A DNA stretch of 64,000 bases from Streptomyces angustmyceticus (GTDB taxonomy: Bacteria; Actinomycetota; Actinomycetes; Streptomycetales; Streptomycetaceae): assembly GCF_019933235.1 (NCBI RefSeq), contig NZ_CP082945.1:4811501-4875500 (forward strand). Reading direction: 5' to 3'. Under the pieces are notes generated by a model. It did no database searches, had not been told where the DNA came from, and saw only the letters and a program-made list of their open reading frames with translations. Positions 34,460-46,469 of the stretch are shown here, in pieces; the stretch's first letter is position 1, and each line of letters starts with the position of its first letter. The position numbers were made by a program, and so were the translations under genes.

Positions 34460-36469
34460 CTACGTGCCGGGATCCGTCAGGACCGCCACGCCCCGGGGCC
34501 TCAGCGTGACCCGCCCGACGGCTCCGCCCGCCGCGCCCGCCCCGTCCACCGCCGCCAGCGCGTCCCGCATCGGCGCCGGCAGCGCGACGTCCACGGCCTC
34601 CGCCCCGTGGTTGAGCAGGAAGACGTACCGGCCGCCGGCGCCTTCGCGGACGGTGGCCTGGACGCCCGCCGGCAGTCCCGGCAGCACGGGCGCGACCCCG
34701 GCCGCCGCCCGTACGTCGTCCAGCAGGGCCCGCATCAGTGCCGGGGCGAGCCGGGTGCCCGCGTACCAGACGGTGCCCCGCCCGTAGGAGTGCCGGGTCA
34801 GCGCGGGGCGGCCGGCGAGGTCCCCGTCCGTGAAGCGGGCGAGCGCCTCGGCCCCTTCGAGGTCGATCGCCTCCGACCACAGGTCCGCCCGCCCCGTGTA
34901 GGCCCCGCCGCCGACGCCCACCGACCGGCCCTCGTCCAGCGGCCAGAACTCCTCCACCCGCAGCCCCAGCAGCTCCCGCAGCGCCCCCGGATACCCGCCG
35001 GGGTGCACTCGGTCGTGCGCGTCGACGATCCCGGAGAAGAACGACACCAGCAGGTGCCCGCCGTCGCGGACGTAGGCGGCCAGCCGCTCGGCGTCGGGGA
35101 CGGCGAGCAGGTACAGGTTGGGCGCCACGACCAGCCGGTAGCCGGACAGTTCACGCCGCGGCGGCACCACGTCGCAGGCCACGCCCGCTTCGAACAGCGG
35201 CCGGTAGTGATCCAGCGCGATCCGGGAGTGGTCCAGCGCGGTCGACGGCTTGGAGTCCAGCTCCAGTGCCCACCAGCTGTGCCAGTCCGCCAGCAGCGCC
35301 ACCGCGGCCCGCGACCGGGTCCCCTCGATGCCCGGCACCGCCGCCAACTCCCGCCCCAGCTCCGATACTTCGCGGAAGACGCGGGTGCCGGTCCCGCCGT
35401 GCGGCAGCATCGCCGAGTGGAACTTCTCCGCGCCGCCCAGCGACTGCCGCCACTGGAAGAACAGCACCGCGTCCGCGCCCTGGGCGACGGCCTGCCAGCT
35501 CCACAGCCGCATCGCGCCGGGCGGCTTGGGGCCGTTGCGGGGCCGCCAGTTGACCGCGCCGGGCGCCTGTTCCAGCAGCATCCAGGGCTGTCCGGAGCGC
35601 GCCGAGCGCATCAGGTCGAAGACGTAGCCGGCCCGGACGTGGTCGTCGCCGGCGTACGGGTCCTGGTAGAAGTCCAGCGCCATCGCGTCCAGGTACGGGG
35701 ACCAGGCGAACGCGTCGACGGGCTTGTGCTGCGGCATCAGATTGGTGGTGACCGGAATGGCGGGGGTCAGGCGCTCCAGCACCTCCTTTTCGGCCAGATA
35801 GCAGGCGCGCAGGGCCGCGTCGCCGAAGCGCAGGTAGTCCAGCTGCTGGGCGGGGTTGGGGAAGGTGGGCGCGGTGCGGGGCGGCAGCACCTCGTCGAAG
35901 TCGCCGTAGGTCTGCGACCAGAAGGCCGTCGACCAGGCGGCGTTGAGCGCGTCGATGCCGCCGTAGCGTGCGCGCAGCCAGCGCCGGAAGTCCTCGGCCG
36001 ACACATCGCAGTAGCACTGCCGGGTGTGGCACCCGTACTCGTTGCCGACGTGCCACAGGGCCAGCGCCGGGTGGCCGGCGTAACGGGCGGCGAGCTGTTC
36101 CACCAGGCGTACGGCGTGCGCGCGGTAGACGGGGCTGGAGGGACAGTAGTGCTGCCGGCCGCCGGGCCAGCGCCGCCGCCCGTCGGCGTCCTCGGGCAGG
36201 ATCCGGGGGTGCGCGCGGGAGAGCCACGGCGGCGGTGAGGCGGTCATGGTGGCCAGGCAGACGGCGATCCCGGCGCCCGCCAGCCCGTCCATGACGCGGT
36301 CGAACCAGCCGAAGTCCCATGCCCCGGGCCGGGGTTCGACCCGGGCCCAGGAGAAGATCCCGGCGGTGACCATGGTGACGCGGGCCGCCTTCATCAGCTC
36401 CAGGTCCTCGGCCCACACCTCCTCGGGCCACTGCTCGGGGTTGTAGTCGCCGCCGAATTGGATGCCCAT
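34460..36469 (-). CDS. GH42 beta-galactosidase
   Basis: Glycoside hydrolase of 669 residues that releases galactose from beta-galactosides. The N-terminal (beta/alpha)8 barrel begins GDYNPEQWPEEVW. The acid/base Glu144 lies in WHVGNEYG and the likely nucleophile is in MLLEQAPGAVNW. Cys109, Cys147, Cys152 and Cys154 match the GH42 zinc cluster. A trimerisation domain and small C-terminal sandwich follow. No signal peptide, so it acts inside the cell, and it would feed the neighbouring gal operon. It is convergent with the LuxR-type gene. Confidence 0.93.
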   Translation of the reverse strand: MGIQFGGDYNPEQWPEEVWAEDLELMKAARVTMVTAGIFSWARVEPRPGAWDFGWFDRVMDGLAGAGIAVCLATMTASPPPWLSRAHPRILPEDADGRRRWPGGRQHYCPSSPVYRAHAVRLVEQLAARYAGHPALALWHVGNEYGCHTRQCYCDVSAEDFRRWLRARYGGIDALNAAWSTAFWSQTYGDFDEVLPPRTAPTFPNPAQQLDYLRFGDAALRACYLAEKEVLERLTPAIPVTTNLMPQHKPVDAFAWSPYLDAMALDFYQDPYAGDDHVRAGYVFDLMRSARSGQPWMLLEQAPGAVNWRPRNGPKPPGAMRLWSWQAVAQGADAVLFFQWRQSLGGAEKFHSAMLPHGGTGTRVFREVSELGRELAAVPGIEGTRSRAAVALLADWHSWWALELDSKPSTALDHSRIALDHYRPLFEAGVACDVVPPRRELSGYRLVVAPNLYLLAVPDAERLAAYVRDGGHLLVSFFSGIVDAHDRVHPGGYPGALRELLGLRVEEFWPLDEGRSVGVGGGAYTGRADLWSEAIDLEGAEALARFTDGDLAGRPALTRHSYGRGTVWYAGTRLAPALMRALLDDVRAAAGVAPVLPGLPAGVQATVREGAGGRYVFLLNHGAEAVDVALPAPMRDALAAVDGAGAAGGAVGRVTLRPRGVAVLTDPGT

Positions 36470-36529
36470 GGATCCCCCAAGGATCGAAGCCCGGACGGGG
36501 CACTGCGCCCCGCCGTCAGCAGGACCGGC

Positions 36530-37324
36530 TCACGAGGAGTTCTTGTACACGCTCCAGCCGCCGTCGACGACGAGGCTCGCGCCCGTGACGAAGGACGCCT
36601 CGGGGGAGAGCAGAAAGGCGATGGCGGCGGCGACCTCCTCCGGCCGCCCCAGCCGCCGCGCCGCCGTCTGCGCGGCGCTGGCCCGCCGTTCCTCCTCCCC
36701 GATGCCGTCCCACGCCGCCGTCAGCACGGGCCCCGGCAGCACGCTGTTGACCCGCACCTGCGGCCCGTACTCGACGGCCAGCTGGCGCCCCAGCCCGGTC
36801 AGCCCGGCCTTGGCGGCGGCGTACGCGGGGCGCCCCGGCAGCCCGATCAGCGCGTGCACCGACGAGGTCAGCACCACCGCGCCGTGGCACGCCCGCAGAT
36901 CGTCCAGTGCGGCGCGCACACCGAGGAACGAGCCGGTGAGGTTGACCGCCAGCTGCCGCTCCCAGTCCGCGAGCGGGGTGTGCCCCGCGGACGCCACGAA
37001 CGGCAGAAAGGCGTTGCTGACCAGCCCGTCCACCGGGCCGTAGCGCCGCCGCGCCGCCTCGACCGCGCGCTGCCAGTCGTCCTCGACGGCCACATCGCAG
37101 TGCTCGTAGGAGGCGTGGCCGCCGGCCGTCCGGATGCGCCGCGCGGTGTGTTCGCCGCGCGCGTCGTCGATGTCCAGCAGCAGGACGCCGGCGCCCTCGG
37201 CCGCCAGCCGGTCGGCGGTGGCCGCCCCGATGCCCCCGGCGGCCCCGGTCACCAGGACCGTACGGCCCTCGAACCGCTTGCCGTACGGCCCGTTCGCCCG
37301 GTGCGGTGCGCGCTGCTGGCTCAT
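36530..37324 (-). CDS. SDR family oxidoreductase
   Basis: Classical short-chain dehydrogenase of 264 residues: cofactor loop TGAAGGIG, DIDD at the end of the second strand (NAD-type), SNAF in place of NNAG, catalytic Ser in LTSSVHA and YAAAK for Tyr/Lys. The ATG at 37324 is preferred to a TTG 36 bases upstream. It lies upstream of and co-directional with the beta-galactosidase (60-base gap) and could be a sugar dehydrogenase of the same unit. The substrate is not established. Confidence 0.85.
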   Translation of the reverse strand: MSQQRAPHRANGPYGKRFEGRTVLVTGAAGGIGAATADRLAAEGAGVLLLDIDDARGEHTARRIRTAGGHASYEHCDVAVEDDWQRAVEAARRRYGPVDGLVSNAFLPFVASAGHTPLADWERQLAVNLTGSFLGVRAALDDLRACHGAVVLTSSVHALIGLPGRPAYAAAKAGLTGLGRQLAVEYGPQVRVNSVLPGPVLTAAWDGIGEEERRASAAQTAARRLGRPEEVAAAIAFLLSPEASFVTGASLVVDGGWSVYKNSS

Positions 37325-37453
37325 GGCGCGATCCAAGCCCACGGGGCGAGTGGCGGGCAAGGGGACAGGGGAGCAGAGGGGCGCGTGCGGGCCCAGGGGG
37401 CGCGCGAGCCGCTCACGCGTCGTCAGATATGGCGCGGGCCGCTTCCCGGCGCA

Positions 37454-37479
37454 CGGTTTCCGGCCGCGGACGGAAACCG
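37454..37479 (-). terminator. Hairpin after the MarR-family gene
   Basis: A perfect 9-bp stem (CGGTTTCCG/CGGAAACCG) with an 8-base loop sits 50-75 bases after the stop of the leftward MarR gene and upstream of the SDR gene. No T-run. Probable terminator. The rest of the 204-base gap is empty. Confidence 0.45.
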
Positions 37480-37528
37480 GCCGGCGGACGGCAGTGCTCG
37501 CGGGGCGGGCGGAGCCGGGCGGCAGGCC

Positions 37529-38026
37529 CTAGCCGGGGATGTTGTCGAACGGGCCGGTCAACCGCCGCAGCAGCCCGGCCAGTTCCCCGCGCTGCTGGCG
37601 GGAGAGCTCGGCGAGGATGGCGCGCTCCTGGATCAGCAGTCCGGCCAGCGAGCGGTCGGCCTTGTCCCGGCCCTCGGCCGTCAGCCTGACCAGCACCCCG
37701 CGCCGGTCGCTGGGGTCCGGCAGGCGCTCGACCAGGTTCTTCTTGGCGAGCCGGTCGATGCGGTTGGTCATCGTCCCGGAGGTGACCAGGGTCTGGGTCA
37801 GCAGCGCCCCGGGGGAGAGCTGATACGGCGCCCCGGCGCGCCGCAGCGCGGTGAGCACATCGAATTCCCAGGGCTCCAGGCCCACCTCGGAGAAGGCGAT
37901 GCGGCGGGCCCGGTCCAGGTGTCTGGCCAGCCTGGAGACACGGCTGAGGACCTCAAGTGGCTCCACGTCGAGGTCCGGGCGCTCGCGACGCCAAGCTGCG
38001 ACCAGTCGATCGACCTCGTCCTCCAT
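37529..38026 (-). CDS. tamR: MarR-family regulator, TamR-like
   Basis: Winged-helix repressor of 165 residues with an N-terminal helix extension typical of the UrtR/TamR group (EDEVDRLVAAWRRERPDLDVE), a recognition-helix region (LVTSGTMTNRIDRLAKKNLV) and a wing (PDPSDRRGVLVRLTAEG). It is divergent from a trans-aconitate methyltransferase gene, the arrangement described for S. coelicolor TamR. TamR senses trans-aconitate, citrate and related acids and derepresses tam and aconitase-linked genes under oxidative stress. The symbol is assigned on that synteny. Confidence 0.85.
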   Translation of the reverse strand: MEDEVDRLVAAWRRERPDLDVEPLEVLSRVSRLARHLDRARRIAFSEVGLEPWEFDVLTALRRAGAPYQLSPGALLTQTLVTSGTMTNRIDRLAKKNLVERLPDPSDRRGVLVRLTAEGRDKADRSLAGLLIQERAILAELSRQQRGELAGLLRRLTGPFDNIPG

Positions 38027-38059
38027 GACGATCAGTGTAGAGGGTCTGTCGACATGAAG

Positions 38060-38077
38060 TCTCTTGACGTCGAGATA
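38060..38077. promoter_or_regulatory. TamR-type operator in the tamR-tam intergenic region
   Basis: TCTCTTGAC-GTCGAGATA is an 18-bp palindrome with 7 of 9 positions matching. It lies 34 bases upstream of the MarR start and 115 bases upstream of the methyltransferase ATG. Length and symmetry fit a MarR-family site that controls both genes. It is followed by the A/T-rich ATATATTTCG, likely part of the promoter. Confidence 0.65.
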
Positions 38078-38191
38078 TATTTCGCTGGACTATGGGGCAT
38101 CGTCGGCGGGGGCTCGGTTTCCAGCCGAGACGGCCCGAATCCGACCGTGCCAGCTTTGCATCAGCCCTGCATCGACAAAGGGGTTTCGATC

Positions 38192-39016
38192 ATGCATGAC
38201 GCACCAACCTGGGATCCGCAGCAGTACCTCCGCCACTCCGGGCACCGCACCCGCCCCTTCCACGACCTCCTCGCCCGGATACCGGACCTGCCCCGCCACG
38301 GCCGCTCCGCCCGCATCGGCGACCTCGGCTGCGGCCCCGGAAACGTCACCGCCGAGCTCGCCACCCGCTGGCCGGACGCGCACATCACCGGATACGACAA
38401 CTCCCACGAGATGCTCAAGGAAGCCGAGACCTACGCCGGACCCACCCCGGGCGGCGGCCACCTCGACTTCGCCCTCGCCGACGCCGCCGACTGGGCACCC
38501 GAGGAGACCTACGACCTGATCGTCTCCAACGCCGCGCTGCAATGGGTCCCCAACCACCCGGACTCCTTCGCCCGTTGGATCGACGCCCTCGCCCCCGGCG
38601 GCACGTTCGCCTTCCAGGTCCCCGGCAACTTCACCTCCCCCAGCCACGCCCTCCTCGGCGAGCTCTGCGACGCCCCCCAGTGGCGCGAACGGCTCCCCAC
38701 CCACGGCCGCCGCTACGTCCACATCCTCGAACCGGCCGGATACCTGGAACTCCTCGCCGACCTCGGCTGCGCCACCGACGTGTGGGAGACCACCTACGTC
38801 CAGCTCCTGCAGGGCGACGACCCGGTCCTCGACTGGGTCAAGGGCACCGCCCTGCGCCCCGTCCTGACCGCCCTGGAGGACGACCCGGCCGCCCGCGAGG
38901 CGTTCGTCGCCGAATACCGCGACGCGCTGCGCCGGGCCTACCCCACCGGCCCGCACGGCACGGTCTTCCCCTTCCGCCGCATCTTCGCCGTCGCCCGCAA
39001 GCCCGCGGCCGGCTGA
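38192..39016 (+). CDS. tam: Trans-aconitate 2-methyltransferase
   Basis: Class I SAM-dependent methyltransferase of 274 residues that methylates trans-aconitate, removing an inhibitor of aconitase. It opens with the family's WDPQQYLRHSGHRTRPFHDLL. The SAM loop is DLGCGPGNVT, followed by YDNSHEML and VSNAALQWVP. The ATG at 38192 follows AAAGGGG. The gene's 5' region carries the palindrome described above. It is followed after 59 bases by a VOC protein gene. Confidence 0.92.
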   Translation: MHDAPTWDPQQYLRHSGHRTRPFHDLLARIPDLPRHGRSARIGDLGCGPGNVTAELATRWPDAHITGYDNSHEMLKEAETYAGPTPGGGHLDFALADAADWAPEETYDLIVSNAALQWVPNHPDSFARWIDALAPGGTFAFQVPGNFTSPSHALLGELCDAPQWRERLPTHGRRYVHILEPAGYLELLADLGCATDVWETTYVQLLQGDDPVLDWVKGTALRPVLTALEDDPAAREAFVAEYRDALRRAYPTGPHGTVFPFRRIFAVARKPAAG

Positions 39017-39075
39017 CGCCCCGGCCCGTCGCCCCGCCACCGCCCTCCGGCCCGACCCTCCGAGGTGACAACGCC

Positions 39076-39486
39076 GTGATCACCGGCCTCGACCACATCC
39101 AGCTCGCTGCACCCCCCGGCACCGAGGACGCCCTGCGCGCCTACTACGCGGACGTCCTCGGCATGACGGAGGTCCCGAAGCCCCCGGCGCTGGCGGCCCG
39201 AGGAGGATGTTGGTTCGAGGCCGGCACGGCCCGCCTTCACCTGGGCACCGACCCCGGCTTCCGCCCCGCCCGCAAGGCCCACCCCGGCCTCCGCATCCAC
39301 GACATCGACACCTTCGCCACCCGCCTGACCGCCGCCGGCGCCCCTGTCACCTGGGACGACCACCTCCCGGGCCACCGGCGCTTCTACTCCGCCGACCCGG
39401 TGGGCAACCGGCTGGAATTCCTGGAGGCGGCCGACGGGAAACAGACGGGACCGGCCGGGGAACGGACGGAACCGGCCGGCACCTAG
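39076..39486 (+). CDS. VOC-superfamily (glyoxalase/dioxygenase-like) protein
   Basis: Small metalloenzyme-fold protein of 136 residues with paired beta-alpha-beta-beta-beta units. The first metal-ligand position is in GLDHIQLAAP, another histidine in ARLHLG, and a C-terminal Glu in NRLEFLEA. The GTG start at 39076 follows GAGGTGA. Probably co-transcribed with tam. Reaction unknown. Confidence 0.82.
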   Translation: MITGLDHIQLAAPPGTEDALRAYYADVLGMTEVPKPPALAARGGCWFEAGTARLHLGTDPGFRPARKAHPGLRIHDIDTFATRLTAAGAPVTWDDHLPGHRRFYSADPVGNRLEFLEAADGKQTGPAGERTEPAGT

Positions 39487-39560
39487 GCGCGGCCGGGAAC
39501 GCGCCACCGGGAGCGCACGCCGGACACCGTCGTCACCGGGGTCCGGGCCCGTCCGCCCCC

Positions 39561-40247
39561 TCAGTTCTTCCGATGCCCTATCAACCGCGGCCTCGCCTCC
39601 AGGTTGCCCAGGCCGTGCCAGGCGAGATTGACGAGGTGGGCGGCGACCTCGGCCTTCTTCGGTTTGCGGGTGTCCACCCACCACTGGCCGGTGAGGGCGA
39701 CCATGCCGACCAGGGCCTGGGCGTAGAGCGGGGCGAGTTTCGGGTCGAAGCCGCGGGCCTTGAACTCCAGGCCGAGGATGTCCTCGACCTGGGTGGCGAT
39801 GTCGCTGATGAGGGAGGCGAAGGTGCCCGTGGACTGGGCCACGGGGGAGTCGCGGACCAGGATGCGGAAGCCGTCCGTGAAGGTCTCGATGTAGTCGAGG
39901 AGCGCGAACGCGGCCTGTTCGAGGAGCTCACGGGGGTGGCCGGCGGTCAGCGCGCCGGTCACCATGTCCAGCAGCTGCCGCATCTCGCGGTCCACGACCA
40001 CCGCGTACAGACCTTCCTTGCCGCCGAAGTGCTCGTAGACCACCGGCTTGGACACCCCGGCCTTCGCCGCGATCTCCTCCACCGAAGTGCCCTCGTAGCC
40101 CCGCTCGGCGAAGAGCGTGCGACCGATGTCCAGCAGCTGCTCCCGTCGCTCCGCGCCGGTCATCCGGACCCGGCGGGCCCGCCGGGTGCCCGCGGCCGGG
40201 GAGGGCTTGCCCTTGCTGTTGCTCGTGCTGCTGCTGTCGATCGCCAC
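39561..40247 (-). CDS. TetR-family regulator next to a fatty-acid desaturase
   Basis: Repressor of 228 residues. After a basic, low-complexity lead, the TetR HTH reads LDIGRTLFAERGYEGTSVEEIAAKAGVSKPVVYEHFGGKEGLY in continuous helices (about 36-78, shown here as one domain). The C-terminal half is an all-helical ligand-binding domain. The GTG start is 22 bases after the desaturase stop, so the two form one leftward operon and the regulator likely controls its own unit through the double palindrome near 41330. Confidence 0.85.
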   Translation of the reverse strand: MAIDSSSTSNSKGKPSPAAGTRRARRVRMTGAERREQLLDIGRTLFAERGYEGTSVEEIAAKAGVSKPVVYEHFGGKEGLYAVVVDREMRQLLDMVTGALTAGHPRELLEQAAFALLDYIETFTDGFRILVRDSPVAQSTGTFASLISDIATQVEDILGLEFKARGFDPKLAPLYAQALVGMVALTGQWWVDTRKPKKAEVAAHLVNLAWHGLGNLEARPRLIGHRKN

Positions 40248-40269
40248 CCGTCAATGATGCCTTCCCCGC

Positions 40270-41277
40270 CTACCGCCGGGAGGTACCCCCGGTGGCCGGC
40301 TCCGCGCGTCGGGCCTCGATACGGGACGCGTCCGGCCACCGGACGTCGTACGCCCAGCCCGCCTTCTCGAACCAGCGGATCAGCCGGGCGCTGGAGTCCA
40401 GCTGCCCCTTCATCACGCCGTGCCGGGCGCAGGTGGGGTCCGCGTGGTGCAGGTTGTGCCAGGACTCGCCGCAGGACAGCACGGCCAGCCACCACACGTT
40501 CCCGGACCGGTCGCGGGACTTGAAGGGGCGCTTGCCGACCGCGTGGCAGATGGAGTTGATCGACCACGTGACGTGGTGCAGCAGCGCGACGCGGACCAGG
40601 GAACCCCAGAAGAACGCCGTCAGCGCGCCCTGCCAGGACCACGTCACCAGGCCGCCCACCAGCGGCGGGATCAGCAGCGACACCGCCGTCCACAGCACGA
40701 ACTGTCGGGAGACCCGGCGGATCGCCCCGTCCTTGATCAGGTCCGGCGCGTACTTCTGCTGCGGCGTCTGCTCCTCGTCGAACATCCAGCCGATGTGCGC
40801 CCACCACAGGCCCTTCATCAGGGCCGGCACCGTCTCGCCGAAGCGCCACGGCGAATGCGGGTCGCCCTCGGCGTCGGAGAACTTGTGGTGCTTGCGGTGA
40901 TCGGCGACCCAGCGCACCAGCGGACCCTCGACGGCCAGCGACCCCATGATCGCGAGCGCGATCCGCAGCGGCCGCTTCGCCTTGAACGAACCGTGCGTGA
41001 AGTAGCGGTGGAAGCCGATCGTGATGCCGTGGCAGCCGATGTAGTACATCGCCGCCATCAGCCCCAGGTCCAGCCAGCTCACCCCCCATCCCCAGGCCAG
41101 CGGGACCGCGGCGACCAGTGCCACGAACGGGACGGTGATGAACAGCAGCAGCGTGATCTGCTCCAGCGACCTGCGCTGCTCGCCGCCCAGCGTCGCGGAC
41201 GACGTCCCGGCGGCCGGAGGGGCAGAGGTATCGGCAGGAATCGGGGGATCTTCTACGGCTTCAGGACCAGCGGTCAT
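40270..41277 (-). CDS. Acyl-CoA/lipid delta-9-type desaturase
   Basis: Membrane di-iron desaturase of 335 residues. The three histidine boxes are HRYFTH, HRKHHK and HNLHH, in order and correctly spaced between four hydrophobic helices (for example LLLFITVPFVALVAAVPLAW). It introduces a double bond in fatty acyl chains and so adjusts membrane fluidity. ATG 41277 has a GAGGGAC site. An upstream ATG at 41307 overlaps the operator region and is less likely. It is divergent from ppc. Confidence 0.92.
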   Translation of the reverse strand: MTAGPEAVEDPPIPADTSAPPAAGTSSATLGGEQRRSLEQITLLLFITVPFVALVAAVPLAWGWGVSWLDLGLMAAMYYIGCHGITIGFHRYFTHGSFKAKRPLRIALAIMGSLAVEGPLVRWVADHRKHHKFSDAEGDPHSPWRFGETVPALMKGLWWAHIGWMFDEEQTPQQKYAPDLIKDGAIRRVSRQFVLWTAVSLLIPPLVGGLVTWSWQGALTAFFWGSLVRVALLHHVTWSINSICHAVGKRPFKSRDRSGNVWWLAVLSCGESWHNLHHADPTCARHGVMKGQLDSSARLIRWFEKAGWAYDVRWPDASRIEARRAEPATGGTSRR

Positions 41278-41316
41278 GGTGTCCCTCGTCGGGGGGCTCG
41301 GGGGCACGGCTACGGC

Positions 41317-41343
41317 TACGGAACCGTAACCTACGGTCTCGTA
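41317..41343. promoter_or_regulatory. Double TACG-N4-CGTA operator upstream of the desaturase
   Basis: Two 12-bp palindromes, TACGGAACCGTA (41317-41328) and TACGGTCTCGTA (41332-41343), are offset by 15 bp and sit 40-66 bases upstream of the desaturase ATG in the 304-base gap facing ppc. A third half-like TACGG precedes them. This fits two TetR dimers binding tandemly. The rest of the gap up to the ppc GTG at 41582 has no gene. Confidence 0.6.
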
Positions 41344-41581
41344 AGTATGGCAGTGCCGCCGTCACGGGCAAGGCCGTGACAGGCGCCACACCCACCCCCT
41401 GTGACGCATCTGCCCACCCAGCGGACGGTGTGATCTGCTGACGCTGGGCAGACCTATCCTGGGGACGTCGGACAGCGCGGTCCGCAACCCGCCCGCATCA
41501 GACCTGCCCAACCCGTCGCCGCCGGCCCCCCTCCCATGAGCCGCGGTACGACGCCCCTGATCGCTGCAAGGAGCCGCACCT

Positions 41582-44878
<3,297 letters not shown>

Positions 44879-44936
44879 CCCGCACCCGGTCAACCTCGGA
44901 CCACGGTTCGTCAGAGCCTGACCCCCGCCGTCCCAT

Positions 44937-45524
44937 TCAGGAGTTGTACGTGCTCTGCGCCCGTTCCAAACCGTCCACGATCAGCGTCTCCACCGCATCC
45001 GCCGCACGGTCCACGAAATAATCCAGCTCGCGCCGCTCCGCCGACGAGAAATCCTTCAGCACGAAATCCGCCACCTGCATACGACCCGGCGGACGGCCGA
45101 TCCCGAACCGCACCCGGTGATACTCCGCACCCAGCGACTTCGTGATCGACTTCAGACCGTTGTGGCCGTTGTCGCCGCCCCCCAGCTTCAGCCGCAACGC
45201 ACCGTAATCGATATCCAACTCGTCATGAATCGCCACGATGTTGCCGACGGGCACCTTGTAGAAATCCCGCAACGCCGTCGTCGGCCCGCCCGACAGATTC
45301 ATGAACGACAACGGCTTCGCCACCACGACACGACGACCCGACGGACCCGGCGCGCCACAACGCCCCTCCACCACCTGCGCCCGCGCCTTGTGGGCCTTGA
45401 AACGGCCCCCCATCCGCTCCGCCAGCAGATCCGCCACCATGAAACCCACATTGTGGCGATTACGCGCATACTCCGGGCCCGGATTACCCAGCCCCACCAC
45501 CAGCCACGGATCAGCGTCCGCCAT
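44937..45524 (-). CDS. pth: Peptidyl-tRNA hydrolase
   Basis: Releases tRNA from stalled peptidyl-tRNAs, an essential recycling step. The 195-residue protein has GLGNPGPEYARNRHNVGF (catalytic His and substrate Asn), FMNLSG, HDELD and GHNGLKSI, all diagnostic. The ATG at 45524 follows GGGAG. Longer frames extend to 45608 without family similarity. It lies downstream of rplY, as is usual in actinobacteria. Confidence 0.95.
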   Translation of the reverse strand: MADADPWLVVGLGNPGPEYARNRHNVGFMVADLLAERMGGRFKAHKARAQVVEGRCGAPGPSGRRVVVAKPLSFMNLSGGPTTALRDFYKVPVGNIVAIHDELDIDYGALRLKLGGGDNGHNGLKSITKSLGAEYHRVRFGIGRPPGRMQVADFVLKDFSSAERRELDYFVDRAADAVETLIVDGLERAQSTYNS

Positions 45525-45668
45525 CTCAGCCACTCCCACATCCGCCGGCGACTGCGCACCGGCCCCGACCACAACTGCCCAGGAAACAGGCCAACCGCCA
45601 CCCCGCACCCCAAGGCGCGCGGCAGCGGCTGGACCACTCGCCGAGAAAAACCCTCAGCGGAAAACGAC

Positions 45669-46262
45669 TCAGGCCTCGGCGCCTTCGCCCTCACCCTCGG
45701 CGGCCTCCTCGGCCGGAGCCTCGGCCTGCGCCGCGACAACCTGCAGCACGACCGCGTCGTCCTCGACGGCCAGCGCCGAACCCGACGGCAGGGCGATGTC
45801 CTTGGCCAGCACCGAAGCGCCCGCCTCCAGGCCCTGGACGGACACCGTGACCGACTCGGGGATGTGGGTGGCCTCGGCCTCGATGGGCAGCGCGTTCAGC
45901 ACGTGCTCCAGAACGTGCTGGCCCGGCGCCAGGTCGCCCTCGACGTGGATCGGCACCTCGACGGAGACCTTCTCGCCCTTCTTCACGGCCAGGAAGTCCA
46001 CGTGCACCAGGAACTGGCGGATCGCCTCACGCTGCACGGCCTTGGGGATGACCAGCTCGCTCTTGCCGTCGAAGTCCAGACGGATCAGGGCGTTCGGCGT
46101 CTTCAGCGCCATCATCAGCGCGTGGTTGTGGATCGCCACGTGCTGCGGCTCCGCGCCGTGACCGTAGATGACAGCCGGAACCAGGTCGGCGCGGCGCGCA
46201 CGACGGGCGGCACCCTTACCGAAGTCGGTACGAACCTGGGCGGTGAGCTTGACCTCAGCCAT
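45669..46262 (-). CDS. rplY: 50S ribosomal protein L25/general stress protein Ctc
   Basis: Long (Ctc-type) L25 of 197 residues that binds 5S rRNA. The N-terminal L25 domain (VRTDFGKGAARRARRADLVPAVIYGHG begins it) is followed by the TL5-like C-domain (HVEGDLAPGQHVLEHVLN) and an acidic Ala/Glu-rich tail. It precedes pth by 144 bases and follows a hairpin after prs. Confidence 0.95.
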   Translation of the reverse strand: MAEVKLTAQVRTDFGKGAARRARRADLVPAVIYGHGAEPQHVAIHNHALMMALKTPNALIRLDFDGKSELVIPKAVQREAIRQFLVHVDFLAVKKGEKVSVEVPIHVEGDLAPGQHVLEHVLNALPIEAEATHIPESVTVSVQGLEAGASVLAKDIALPSGSALAVEDDAVVLQVVAAQAEAPAEEAAEGEGEGAEA

Positions 46263-46359
46263 AACGGCACTCCTCGTATCGCAGAAAACATCTGGTGGGC
46301 GTCACCCGGCCCACGACAGACCTGCTACGAAGAGCGCGTCGATAACGGACAGCCACCAC

Positions 46360-46418
46360 AAAAGGGCGGCCTCCCTCGCCGAGCAACTCGATGAGTCTAC
46401 CCGGCCGGAAGGCCGCCC
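46360..46418 (-). terminator. Terminator-like hairpin after prs
   Basis: On the minus strand GGGCGGCCT and AGGCCGCCC pair over 9 bp around a 37-base loop and are followed by TTTT. It lies 50-110 bases after the prs stop and before rplY, so it probably ends the glmU-prs transcript. The loop is long, which lowers confidence. Confidence 0.5.
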
Positions 46419-46469
46419 CAAAGTCGATCAGCCCCGTACTACCTCACAGGGCCGCCCGAGAACCCGCGC

